Origin: Blasia pusilla
Lineage: Eukaryota; Marchantiophyta; Marchantiopsida; Blasiales
DNA: 64,000 nt
Direction: 5' to 3'
NCBI GenBank assembly: GCA_050084515.1
Contig: CM114271.1
Span: 45,570,001-45,634,000, forward strand
Part shown: piece after piece, positions 55,833 through 64,000 of the stretch
How the letters are laid out: each line of letters starts with the position of its first letter
Position numbering within the stretch: the first letter of the stretch is position 1
The notes under the pieces: generated by a model
Seen by the model: the letters and a program-made list of their open reading frames with translations, nothing else
The model's database searches: none
Told to the model about the DNA's origin: nothing
Position numbers and translations under genes: made by a program

Positions 55833-56395
55833 CTCACTCGTCATCGTCCGAGAGCTCTTGCAAAATTACTTTTGGCCTTGCCCTCCCGATTTTTGGAATC
55901 GTTGGAAGTGACGATGGAATCACTACCAAGGGTGGGTGGAACCGAGCTCTCCGCGGTGGAGAGTTGTACGCCCAACGAGCCTTTCGTGATTTCGCCTTTG
56001 CCTCCTTGCAAAGGTCAAACGATTCGCCTTCCCTCGAGGCGTAGAATGTTCTGCCACTCTGCCAGCGCCTTTGATACTTGCCCTGAAAGTCCCACTAAGT
56101 CGAACACCAAGTCACCCGGCCTTGAGCAGAGCTCGATGAGCGTTTGCATCAGGGCTGGCGACTTTTCCCTTCCTCCCAGAAGTGGGGTACTGTCTTGCAT
56201 ATAAATTCCCGGGGGGAAATTGTACAAACTATCTAAGTTGTATCCATCTTAGCATGGATCCACAGGATCCTGGATCTTGAACACCTGGAAATTGTGCTCG
56301 GGCCGAACGAAGCAGTACACGTAGGAGTGGTCCATCTGTAAATAAGCACGTTGGAAACAATGTCAAGAACTAAAGAAGTCGGCTTTGAGAACATT
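55833..56395 (-). pseudogene. C-terminal methyltransferase-like exon, MULE copy 2
   Basis: Homologue of 4463-5040. EKSPALMQTLIELCSRPGDL and VFDLVGLSG are conserved, after which small deletions shift the frame (LAEWQNILRLEGR). Conservation of the unusual DLVGLSG in both copies indicates that the departure from the DPFxGSG consensus is a family trait, not a recent mutation. Confidence 0.6.
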
Positions 56396-56407
56396 TTCAT
56401 TCATCGA

Positions 56408-56725
56408 CTTTGGATCAACTGTCGAGTCCGACGGGTTGTTTTGTCCGGACCAACCCGCCGCCTTCCGACGGGTTGGGTGACTAAGACAACCCGTCGGGCT
56501 CCGTTGTTTTTGTCCGTGAGCAACCCATCGGAAGTCGACGGGTTGCTGGCCTAGAGCAGCCCATGCTCGCCTGAGAGCAACCCGTCGCTATCAGACGGGT
56601 TGCAGCTTTCCGGAAACAGAGGGAAAAACCAAAAGCAACTGCAACCGTCGGGTTCCGACGGGTTGTAGGTACACCACGGTTTTCCCTGTGTATGTGGGAA
56701 AGATGCAACCCGTCGGTTTCATCTT
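56408..56725. repeat. Palindrome array in the - strand gene intron, MULE copy 2
   Basis: Units near 56408, 56453, 56484, 56519, 56577, 56640 and 56705, of the AACCCGTCGG...CCGACGGGTT type, corresponding to 5078-5430 but with additional closely packed units at the proximal end. Confidence 0.8.
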
Positions 56726-56825
56726 TCCCATCACGGACAAAAAAAACGGAGATTGACACTCATTATACTCACTCAACGGAGATGAACACTCATTATACAC
56801 ATCATTAAAATATAATTGAGATTAT

Positions 56826-58890
56826 AGTACAGGAATTGAGCCTTACCCGAATCTGACTCGTCGCGGATCGGAGTGGGTACTCGTTTTTTATGATCCACGA
56901 TTGCGCCGTCCTCCACTTTAGCAACCTCTTGACGCACTCGAGGTTGAAGAGCTCGTCCTCGCTCCCTCCAGGCAACACCAAGAAGCAACCCCTGTCACTC
57001 AGATAGGCGTCTGCAAAGGAGAACAATAGCGCAATCTGGTCATAAGAGAGCGGCACATTCCACTCAGGTACCTCGTCCGACGGATTCTCGCCCCAAAGTC
57101 GTAACCTCGAGGGCAGATCACCGATCAAGAGATCCACCGCAACCTCTTCGACCACTCCATTCACCGCCCAGCGCGTGCGTGTTCGTTTGCTGGAGCTTCC
57201 GCCCAGCGTTGTCAATTTATCGATGGTGGTGTCGACGCTTGAGAATCAAGCTCTTGACTCATCCAAAGAAAGGAGTGAATCAAGGAGGACGCTTGTCCGG
57301 GTCGTTGTTTGTCTGTGTCTTTCCAAGGATGATGGACTGTATTCTCCTTGGGACAACCCTGGCACCTCTCGCTTTCGCTTCTCCCGAGTCTGCGGACGGT
57401 TTGTCGGGGTCTCTATGACCTCAGACTCTGGTGGGGTTGTTTTCGCCAGGACCTGGTCCGACCCTCTCTCCCCGCCGCCGACGATTCCGCCTCGGCCTTG
57501 AATCTTCAGCCTCTCTTTGGGAAGACTCGGCCTCTCGAAGTTTTCCTTCCTCGCCTTGCCTTTGAGACCCATTTGTGGATTTGTCTTTGGTGTGGGGACC
57601 TTGGAAGCCAACTCCGCTGTCTCGTGGGCCTGCTCTTTGCATCTCCTCCGAAGAAGTCTTCAGCCGCACTAAATTGGGGATGTTGTCTTGTCCTCGAGGC
57701 CCCTTTGCATCATGAAGCACTCGTAAATCCTTATCGGTGATGTCTTGAGGGTCGTTGAAGTCGAGCCAAATGGGGCAATTCTCCACCTCCCAATCGGACA
57801 TATGCTGCCCCATCTCCACGTCGTGCACATGGAGAATGTCTCGCATCCGGCGAAGCCCACAATTTCAAGGGTGCCGATAATTTTCCCCACGCACTGCATT
57901 CTTACATTGGATGAGGTACTTGAAGACCATCCGTTGGGCGCTTTTAGTCGAACAGTAATCGGCCGTCATTGTCCTCTGAGATCTCGCTTCTTCTTCGCTT
58001 GATCCCGTTTGTTCCCCTCTACTTCTTCGTCAAGCTCGCCGAGGAGGACGCAAACCTTGAACGTTGTCTTGAATCCTGGTTTTTGGTTGGCTTATCCCGG
58101 ATGTCGCCGAGCCAAATCTCAAATCTCGTAACTTTCAAGGTTTGCTTCATCGGGATGGGCTCTATTCTTCGAGCTCCGCTTGCAGGACCGCCCAAAGACG
58201 GACTTCCCGATAACCCGCAACGCGCCCCGTAACGACCATTTGCGGAGCGGTGGGAGATCATCGATCGGACACACCCAGAGGATGGTGTGCCGCCCTCTTC
58301 GGGCCTCTGTGCCCTCGAGACCGATTTTCATCGGTCGGATCCTCCTAAACTCGCTTATGCCGGATAACGCAAAACCGATGCACGCGATCCAGGGACACTT
58401 TCTCCCCAATCCGACCATGCAGATCTTCATCCCTTTTCGGGCGCTTGATAATCGCCTTGGCTCCTTGTAGAACTCCGGACCAAGTTTGGGGTTGAGAATC
58501 TTGATGTATCGCTGCATCTTGCTCGCCGTGTATTTCGTTCTTGTCGCAGATAGTGCGGTTCGATGAATTTCAGCAAGACCGAGACGCAGATACCTTCTCC
58601 CTCCGCTCCGGCTCGGTCAGGCGCTCTTCTTGCGGCCTGTATCTTCGACCAAAGCAAAGGATGGTTAATTTGCGCATCTTGGGAAATAAACTTATTTGCC
58701 CAAGTTTTCTTTTTAATCTGAGCACCCTTTGCAAGCATCAGATTGACAAGGGCATCGCCCAAGAACCCCCTGTAGTCTCCCAGAAGCGTCGTAAGCACCT
58801 TCCTCACCCGATTGCAGTCCTGGATCCAGTGGTGGGTGACATTCCCCTCCGATACAATCCTGCACATCCAAACTCAACCCGTCAGAAAAT
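56826..58890 (-). pseudogene. Central and DxPS-motif exon of the methyltransferase-like gene, MULE copy 2
   Basis: Homologue of 5515-7550. It keeps VDLLIGDLPSRLRLWGEN (copy 1: DVPS), SYDQIALLFSFADAYLSDRG and CFLVLPGG at 57170-56920. The N-terminal part (VTHHWIQDCNRVRKVLTTLL, GDYRGFLGDALVNLMLAKGA) is in a better frame than copy 1. At 58512-58514 (reverse strand) the codon is CAG where copy 1 has TAG. A conserved CG|GTAAGG donor lies at about 56846. Many single-base deletions break the middle. Confidence 0.6.
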
Positions 58891-58916
58891 TTGTAAGTTA
58901 CATGGGTTCCTGCAAC

Positions 58917-60198
58917 CCGTTGTCGTATAGTAAAATCAACCAGTGTGTAAACTCCTTCGTCATTAAGTGTTAGATAGAGTTTCATTAGTATTAAGTAAAT
59001 TGGCTTAGAAAAAGGAGATTCTTATGTTTAAACCTCTTTATGGTGCCTATTTTATGCGGGCCCAACTTTAGGAAAAGGAGGTAATAAATAAAAGATGACT
59101 TTATAAAAGTAAAGTAGTTGCTTTAATGAAAAGCAAAAGTAGTCTTGGTTGGTGGCTAGGTTAGTTGGGGTAATTTGGAAAATATCATGTGGGTAAAAGA
59201 GGATATTTTGGAAGAGATAAGAGGAAATCTACTTGTGTCAAAATGTGATTGGCTAAGCCTTGGGAGGAAGCCATGTGGCACAAGATAAGATAAGCTCTAT
59301 TTCGTACTCTTGTGGATCCCTTGTGAGTATATAAAGAGGAGGGACCTTCAAGGGTTCATCACCTTCTATTCCACATCTTGAGTCTCTCGTGTCTCTCTTG
59401 AGTGTATGGCTTTGGGATTGCTTGCTCTTCCAATGAGAGTGGATCACCCCTCTTGGGATAGTAACTTGACTTTGGTCTATTCTTTGAGAGATTTCTAGAG
59501 TGTGGTGTGTGTGTGTGGGGATGAGAGGTTTGTCACCGTAGAGGAGTTTAGTCATACTAAAATAGTGGAAGTTTTGGCTTGTTACTTCCCCAATGAGAGT
59601 GGATTACCCCTCTTGGGAGAATAACTCCGCCAAAAACCTATTCTTGAGGAGAGTAGAGAATGTGTGTCAAGCATGGATAGGGGTGGAGCACGAGCTGTGC
59701 CCGACTTTCCTTTCCTCAATCCTTACCATGTCAAGGTACTCTTTGTAGATAGGCACTGGTTCACTCGCTATTTAGTTTATCACTTTGGGGAGGCGTTCAT
59801 GAACCAGGTCATGCAATCTCCAACTCCGGTGATTCTTCTTATTGTCACATATGGAAGGACATGGGATTGTACTTTGTATGTCCTTATATAGCGATCCATG
59901 GATGTCAATAGGCCTGCTCAAGTAGGGTTTAACACTAGTTGTGCTATCTTCCTCGTGTACAAGCGTAAAATAGTTTATAGGGATTTTATAGTTAGGAATT
60001 TTGGGGTCCGATGTTACGAAGAAGTGATCGCCTAAGCACTTCCATTTGTGATACCTGTCGTGAGAGAATGGAGAGTGTACATCATAATTTTGTATTGAAA
60101 AAGGAGAACTTATTAGAGAGTTCACCTTGCATCAACCGCATCTACCGCAGCTAGAAGGCCCGCCCTTGCTCGAAGAAAGACTCTCGACACGACACCGT
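58917..60198. repeat. 4-bp target duplication (CCGT) flanking solo LTR copy B
   Basis: CCGT at 58917-58920 and 60195-60198. Joining across one copy recreates a palindrome unit (CAACCCGTCGGACTCCGACG), so the insertion went into a palindrome. Confidence 0.8.
58921..60194 (+). mobile_element. Solo LTR copy B (1,274 bp)
   Basis: Nearly identical to 13415-14694, with the same TGTCGT/ACGACA ends, TATA box (GAGTATATAAAGAGG, about 59327) and 75-codon frame (59664-59891). The high similarity between the copies compared with the decayed hosts indicates that both inserted fairly recently. Confidence 0.8.
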
Positions 60199-60805
60199 CG
60201 GACTCCGACGGGTCGTCACAGCTCAAGGTCGGATTCTAGCAACGAGCTAAATGATGCAACCCGTCGGAGTCCGACGGATTGCATTCAGATTTGCTAATGC
60301 CTGGTTTCAACCCATCGGACTCCGACGGGTTGTGCAACTGAACATACTAATGTGAACATAGCAATTTGACGCGAAATTTGGGGAAACAACTTCCGAATGC
60401 AACCCGTCGGACTCGGAGGGGTTGATTTCGGCCAAAAACAGTTTTGAGGCAAGCAACCCGTCGGACTCCGACGGGTTGCTTTGGGCAAAAAATATTCTAA
60501 ACCTGCGGTCAGTCGAACAACTCGTCGGAGTTCGACGAGTTGCATTCTTCAAAAAACATCCTGACAAGGCGGTGAGACGAGCAACCCGTCGGACTCTGAC
60601 GGTTTGCTTTGGGCCAAAAACTAATTAAATCTGTGGTCAATCGAACAACTCGTCGGAGTCCGACGAGTTGCATTCTTAAAAAAACATCCGAAAAAGTGTC
60701 GAGTCGAGCAACCCGTCGGAGTCCGACGAGTTGCTTTCGGCAAAAAAAAACCTAACCCATTCATCAATCGAGCAACTCGTCGGAGTCCGACGAGTTGCGT
60801 AAAGT
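60195..60805. repeat. Palindrome array with 64-bp period and alternating arm types, MULE copy 2
   Basis: About ten palindromes. The last six begin at 60453, 60517, 60581, 60645, 60708 and 60772, spacing 63-64 bases. Two arm types alternate: AACCCG/CGGGTT and AACTCG/CGAGTT, with both arms changed together, forming a 128-bp higher-order unit with spacers GGGCAAAAA and CATTCTTnAAAAAACATCC. The unit at 60708 is a hybrid (CCCG left, CGAG right). Confidence 0.9.
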
Positions 60806-60837
60806 GTTAAAGATACTCACGGTTCATGGCATGCATT

Positions 60838-61287
60838 GCCATCTCCACCGTCGCCATGTGATGAAGGAATGGGTGAAGGACCACTGCCTTCAGAAATGTG
60901 CCTCCAATGAGTTGGGCCGCTCCTCCGCAAACTTGGTCCACGCCATGAACCTGTGATTTCCATCCCAGATGAAGAAATGCAGATTCCTCATCCAGCTGAA
61001 TTCCGCGAACTCAACTTGCCTTCTGAAATCCTGGTCTCGCATCCTCTAGAATGTGTCAAGCTTTTCCAAGTCCTTCTCCGTAACCAGAGCTTGGGTTCCA
61101 TGCTCGTCGTAAGGCTGAACATAGAAGGGAGGAAAGCTGTCCACGTAGGATGCTGTCGCCGCCGATTGTTTAAGCTTCGCGATGTCCTCGTCGGACTGAA
61201 TTTTATGGACGTATTCCATTGTCCGCAATCGGCAGAGTGGAATCCTCGGGGCGTTGTGGCCTCCATGAGTGCCATCTGCTTTACCAC
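60838..61287 (-). pseudogene. ParB/sulfiredoxin-like domain exon of the MULE accessory gene
   Basis: After a clear acceptor (TTCTGACAG at 61288), the - strand reads MALMEATTPRGFHSAD and, after a frameshift, MEYVHKIQSDEDIAKLKQ, SYVDSFPPFYVQPYDEH, VTEKDLEKLDTF-stop, QVEFAEFSWMRNLHFF and IWDGNHRFMAWTKFAEE. The DGNHR-x-x-A motif preceded by a hydrophobic strand is the hallmark of the ParB N-terminal/sulfiredoxin fold (typically DGxHR...A), which in ParB proteins binds CTP/DNA and in other members acts as a nuclease or ATPase. Two stops break it. The exon is absent from MULE copy 1. Position upstream of the methyltransferase-like exons on the same strand suggests a single multidomain protein, as ParB-methyltransferase fusions occur in phages and bacteria. 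Confidence 0.6.
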
Positions 61288-61377
61288 CTGTCAGAACCGG
61301 GACAAGATGAATAAGCTACACTGAATTCCCAATGAATTGCAATTCACATAATTCAAAAAACCCAGATCCTCTCTTAC

Positions 61378-62292
61378 CCGCTCGAAAATGGGGTTGGTTT
61401 CTTGACCAGCTAACTTGTCTGAGACAGAAGCTGGAAAATCGACTGGGAACTCGTCGATCCGATAGAGGTCGATGTCCTCCGCCGGGCTTGGAGTCGAGAA
61501 TGACCGCTCTCCGGCTTCTTCGCCATGTCCACCATCTCCACGCTGGCGGTCCTCATGACCTCGTCGTCATCGATTTCAACTTCTGGCGCTTCCACTATGT
61601 TGATTGTGTCCCCGGACTTCATGGGGGACATTTCCCGCATCTCAACACTTTCGGTTGGACGGGCAGGGCTATCTTCAATGGCTATCGCTTTTTCCCTCCT
61701 CGCTTTAGCCAATTCTGCTCTCCTCACCGACGCGTCCAGACGCTTCTTTTCTCTCTTTTCGTCGGCGATCCTTTTCTTCAAGGCCTGCAACGTCTCAGCC
61801 TCTGCGTTCTGTTTATCGAGCGCCTCTTGAACACGTCTTGCAAGAAGCACTTGGTTGTGCATCTCCGCTTCCCTTTCCCGCTCCTCGATTTCCTGCTGCC
61901 TAATTTCATTTGCCAAACGAGGCCGGAGATCTTGACGCAGAGTCCTAATGGACTTGAGTGAAGCTCCTGACTTGTTGGCTTGTGATTTTTTCCTCATCAT
62001 TTTTTCCGGAAATGCCTCCATCTATGTCCACGACGAATCCCTTGATCAGTCGCCTTGCTGATGTCGAGATGGGTAGCTTGAATTGCCTTGATGGGTAGCT
62101 CGAATCGTCTCGCGATCGTTCAGTTGAACCGTCTCGCTGTCGTTCGGTCAAACCGTCTCGCTGTCGTTCCCTCCTATCGACTCGCGATGTGTCTCCGTGT
62201 GAAACGCCCTTCAGATCGATCATCGCGCGGGAGAGTGAGGAATGAAGATCGCGAAATGAGAAACCGAAATGAGCGATTTTCGCCCTATTCAT
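61378..62292 (-). pseudogene. Coiled-coil N-terminal exon of the MULE accessory gene
   Basis: The main frame (62021-61410) is MEAFPEKMMRKKSQANKSGA, then a long charged helix (IRQQEIEEREREAEMHNQVL, LQALKKRIADEKREKKRLDA, RRAELAKARREKAIAIED) and an acidic Ser/Thr-rich end. A TAG at about 61410 precedes the donor AGCGG|GTAAGAG at 61377. An upstream frame in another phase (62292-61945) has RERQRDGLTERQRDGSTERS repeats, encoded by imperfect tandem GTCTCGCTGTCGTTCGGT units at 62095-62170. No known domain beyond the coiled coil. Lost from copy 1. Confidence 0.55.
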
Positions 62293-62377
62293 ACTTTTCT
62301 AGCCGTTTGGTGACCGTTGGGTCCCGGTCCTTCGACGGCAACGCGTCGGAGGTTATGGAAGTCCAGAGGTGAAAAAT

Positions 62378-62965
62378 GGCAACCCGTCGGAGTCCGACAG
62401 TTGCGCGCGCCTCCGCCATCCTAGGTACGCCGCCACGCGCGCGCGAAAGCAACCCGTCGAGACCGACGGGTTGAGCGCCGCCGTCCTTTTCGAAAAGAAC
62501 GCGAGGTACCGTGCAACCCGTCGGAGACCGACATGTTGCGCGCCTCCGCCCGTGTTTGGGACGGAACGGACGTACCAGGAAATCCGTCGGAGACCGCTGC
62601 GGTTGCACGCCCTCGTCAAGGGTTAAGAACGCAGCTTCCGTGCAAGTCGCCGAGTCCGGCCTGGTCGCACACTTCATGTAAGCACCACAAGGCGAGGCCC
62701 TTGCGCAACTCGTTGGAAGGCGACGGGTTGCACGCCTCGCCGTCTTTGGGCAAATAGGTGAGGCACCCGCGGAACTCGTTGGGAACAGACGGTTTGCACG
62801 CCTCCGGCATCTTCGGGCAAGAAGGAGCGGTATCCGAGCAACTCGTCGGAGAGCGACGGGTTGCTTGCTTCGTCAATGTTTGGTAGAAGCATGCAACCCG
62901 TCCGAAGCCAACAGGTTGTAGGCTTCAGTTAGCTTCGGGTAATTTTGGAGTTACCAGGACTCCGA
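62378..62965. repeat. Palindrome array upstream of the accessory gene, MULE copy 2
   Basis: About nine GCAACCCGTCGG.../GACGGGTTGC palindromes near 62378, 62449, 62513, 62577, 62640, 62704, 62770, 62836 and 62891, again about 64 bases apart, with GC-rich GCGCGCCTCCGCC spacers. It lies in the divergent intergenic region between the accessory gene and the transposase promoter. Confidence 0.85.
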
Positions 62966-63129
62966 CGGGTTCCAAGTGTGATTTGCAACCCTCTACTTCC
63001 CAAATCCAGTAACATATTGCAATAGAATTGAATGTGTTACAGAATTGGATCCATTGTGTCAGACAATGTCACCCACCAAATTCATCTTGTCAGTAAAAAT
63101 CTGTCAGGAGTATCTATTTTCCTATTCAC

Positions 63130-63136
63130 TATAAAT
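63130..63136 (+). promoter_or_regulatory. TATA box of the MULE transposase gene (copy 2)
   Basis: TATAAAT 64 bases upstream of the ATG at 63194, with the same CTCATTCT-rich leader as copy 1. Confidence 0.55.
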
Positions 63137-63193
63137 TAAAAATTCTCATTCTCATTCTCATTCTCAGTCTCCTCCCGTTGGAATCTTCTTGGA

Positions 63194-64000
63194 ATGGATA
63201 ATTATGTTAAGCTCACTTGTGGTAGTCATCTGGCGGCCCTTCCTCAATCAGAAATCATTCGACCCCAAGCTCGTGAGTCTTTCATAGCAAAGTGGATGAA
63301 AATTTTTCATCTGCTCGATTTCTTCTCCAATTGGAACCATCTTTGTATCCAAAGATATTAGGTGGACGATACGGAAGACATAATAGGTGAGACGGTCCAG
63401 CCAAAGTGACCTCGCATCGTAAAGTATGGAATCTCCTACCTCTAGCAAATGGTCAATACAGAGTTTACGGCCTGCCCCTGAATTCGTCTGTTTCCCAAGT
63501 AGACGGTCTAGAATTTCCTAGTGCTCCGAGCTCTATGTTTGCAACTCCAAGCTCTGCAGATCCGGCTTCCACTCCAACTTTGCACGCTCGTAACAATGTT
63601 GTTCTTCCTGAAGAGATTCCGGATGTTATCAACCTCAGTGGATCCGCTCGGACACCAATTGGGCCCTCTGTCGCCTACTGTTCCTCTTGCGAGTATTAGG
63701 CAATAGTTTGCTTTGCCTCTCGGCCTTGAAAATGTTCAAGCACATTCTTGTCGATTTAGCCGCCGCCCACGTACGATGGTAATTGCATTTTTGAGTTGCC
63801 TCCACTTGCTGCTCCTGCTCAAAAGAAGGATGGAGGATGCTTGAAGGGTATGGACAGAAAGTCTGATTGTCATCGATGGTGCAGGCTTCAACGGACTAGT
63901 GCTTCCATTCCATATGGTCCTTGGATTGTCTCCCTCCGCCAATGCCTGGGAGCCTTGGAGTGTAGAAGTCCAGCATGCCCGTATCTAGAGCGCAACGGGC
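63194..64000 (+). pseudogene. MULE transposase N-terminal region, copy 2 (runs off the window)
   Basis: MDNYVKLTCGSHLAALPQ then SEIIRPQARESFIAKWMKIF; the codon at 63260-63262 is CGA where copy 1 has TGA. Later segments (DTEDIIGETVQP, VWNLLPLANGQYRVYGLPLN, INLSGSA) match copy 1 with several frameshifts. The DDE and SWIM regions would lie beyond the window. Confidence 0.7.

Larger units (their letters stand above)
53991..64000. mobile_element. MULE copy 2 (right end beyond the window), nested in a Gypsy LTR
   Basis: It starts with the same six-G CTGGTATTCTGG terminus as copy 1 and follows copy 1 position by position up to 64000 (corresponding to about 8771), apart from a solo LTR insertion (58921-60194) and about 2.6 kb (60330-62955) absent from copy 1. 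The left flanking 9 bases are AGAGAGAGT; the right duplication is out of view. Coding regions have more small indels than copy 1 but keep some codons that are stops there. Confidence 0.87.

Noticed and set aside
61332-61961. 209-codon + strand frame opposite the coiled-coil exon
   Set aside because: The opposite strand gives a charged helical protein with proper splice junctions and the ParB-like exon downstream; the + frame is a shadow.

Overview
The window is a repeat-dominated stretch of a land-plant nuclear genome. Support comes from Ty3/Gypsy and Ty1/Copia polyproteins, a BED-finger hAT transposase, a multi-exon malectin-type receptor kinase with GT-AG introns, a coatomer beta fragment, and plant-like LTRs. 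A DNMT3-like methyltransferase in a Gypsy element and a ParB/methyltransferase-carrying Mutator-like element would suit a non-seed plant (moss, liverwort, lycophyte or fern), but the species cannot be fixed from the sequence. Almost every coding region is broken, so this looks like old transposon-on-transposon heterochromatin rather than gene space.

1-17 kb: one decayed Ty3/Gypsy element on the + strand (its 5' end lies outside the window). Order: aspartic protease, a cytosine-C5 DNA methyltransferase domain (716-2030), pre-RT/RT, RNase H, integrase, and a C-terminal PHD finger (15889-16050). It is split twice. A 9.7-kb Mutator-like element (MULE copy 1, 2620-12356) sits inside the RT domain with a 9-bp target duplication. 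A 1.28-kb solo LTR of another family (13415-14694) sits between RNase H and integrase with a 4-bp duplication.

17-31 kb: a coatomer beta-subunit gene fragment; AT-rich sequence with a ~180-bp tandem array (20970-21985); a hAT transposase on the - strand plus a second decayed copy of its N-terminal exon; a 121-bp GA microsatellite; and long stretches without recognisable genes.

31-41 kb: a large inverted duplication (arms 31156-34672 and 36932-40709) of a receptor-like kinase gene. The signal-peptide and malectin exons lie in the spacer, and each arm carries different disabling lesions.

41-54 kb: a non-autonomous LTR element with a coiled-coil ORF and two LTRs, preceded by a second partial internal region; an En/Spm-type accessory ORF; a 5'-truncated Copia element; a ~335-bp tandem array; another Copia scrap; and an LTR fragment of the same Gypsy family as at 1-17 kb.

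54-64 kb: MULE copy 2 (53991 to beyond the window end), inserted in that Gypsy LTR fragment and itself carrying a second copy of the 1.28-kb solo LTR. Comparing the two MULE copies shows the family's layout: a + strand transposase (with SWIM finger) and, divergently on the - strand, a long accessory gene encoding coiled coil, a ParB/sulfiredoxin-like DGNHR domain, and a beta-class N4/N6 DNA-methyltransferase-like fold with altered catalytic motifs. Introns and the intergenic promoter region hold arrays of short palindromes on a ~64-bp period. Two unrelated mobile elements here thus carry methyltransferase-type domains: the Gypsy element a C5 enzyme, the MULE an N4/N6-like protein.
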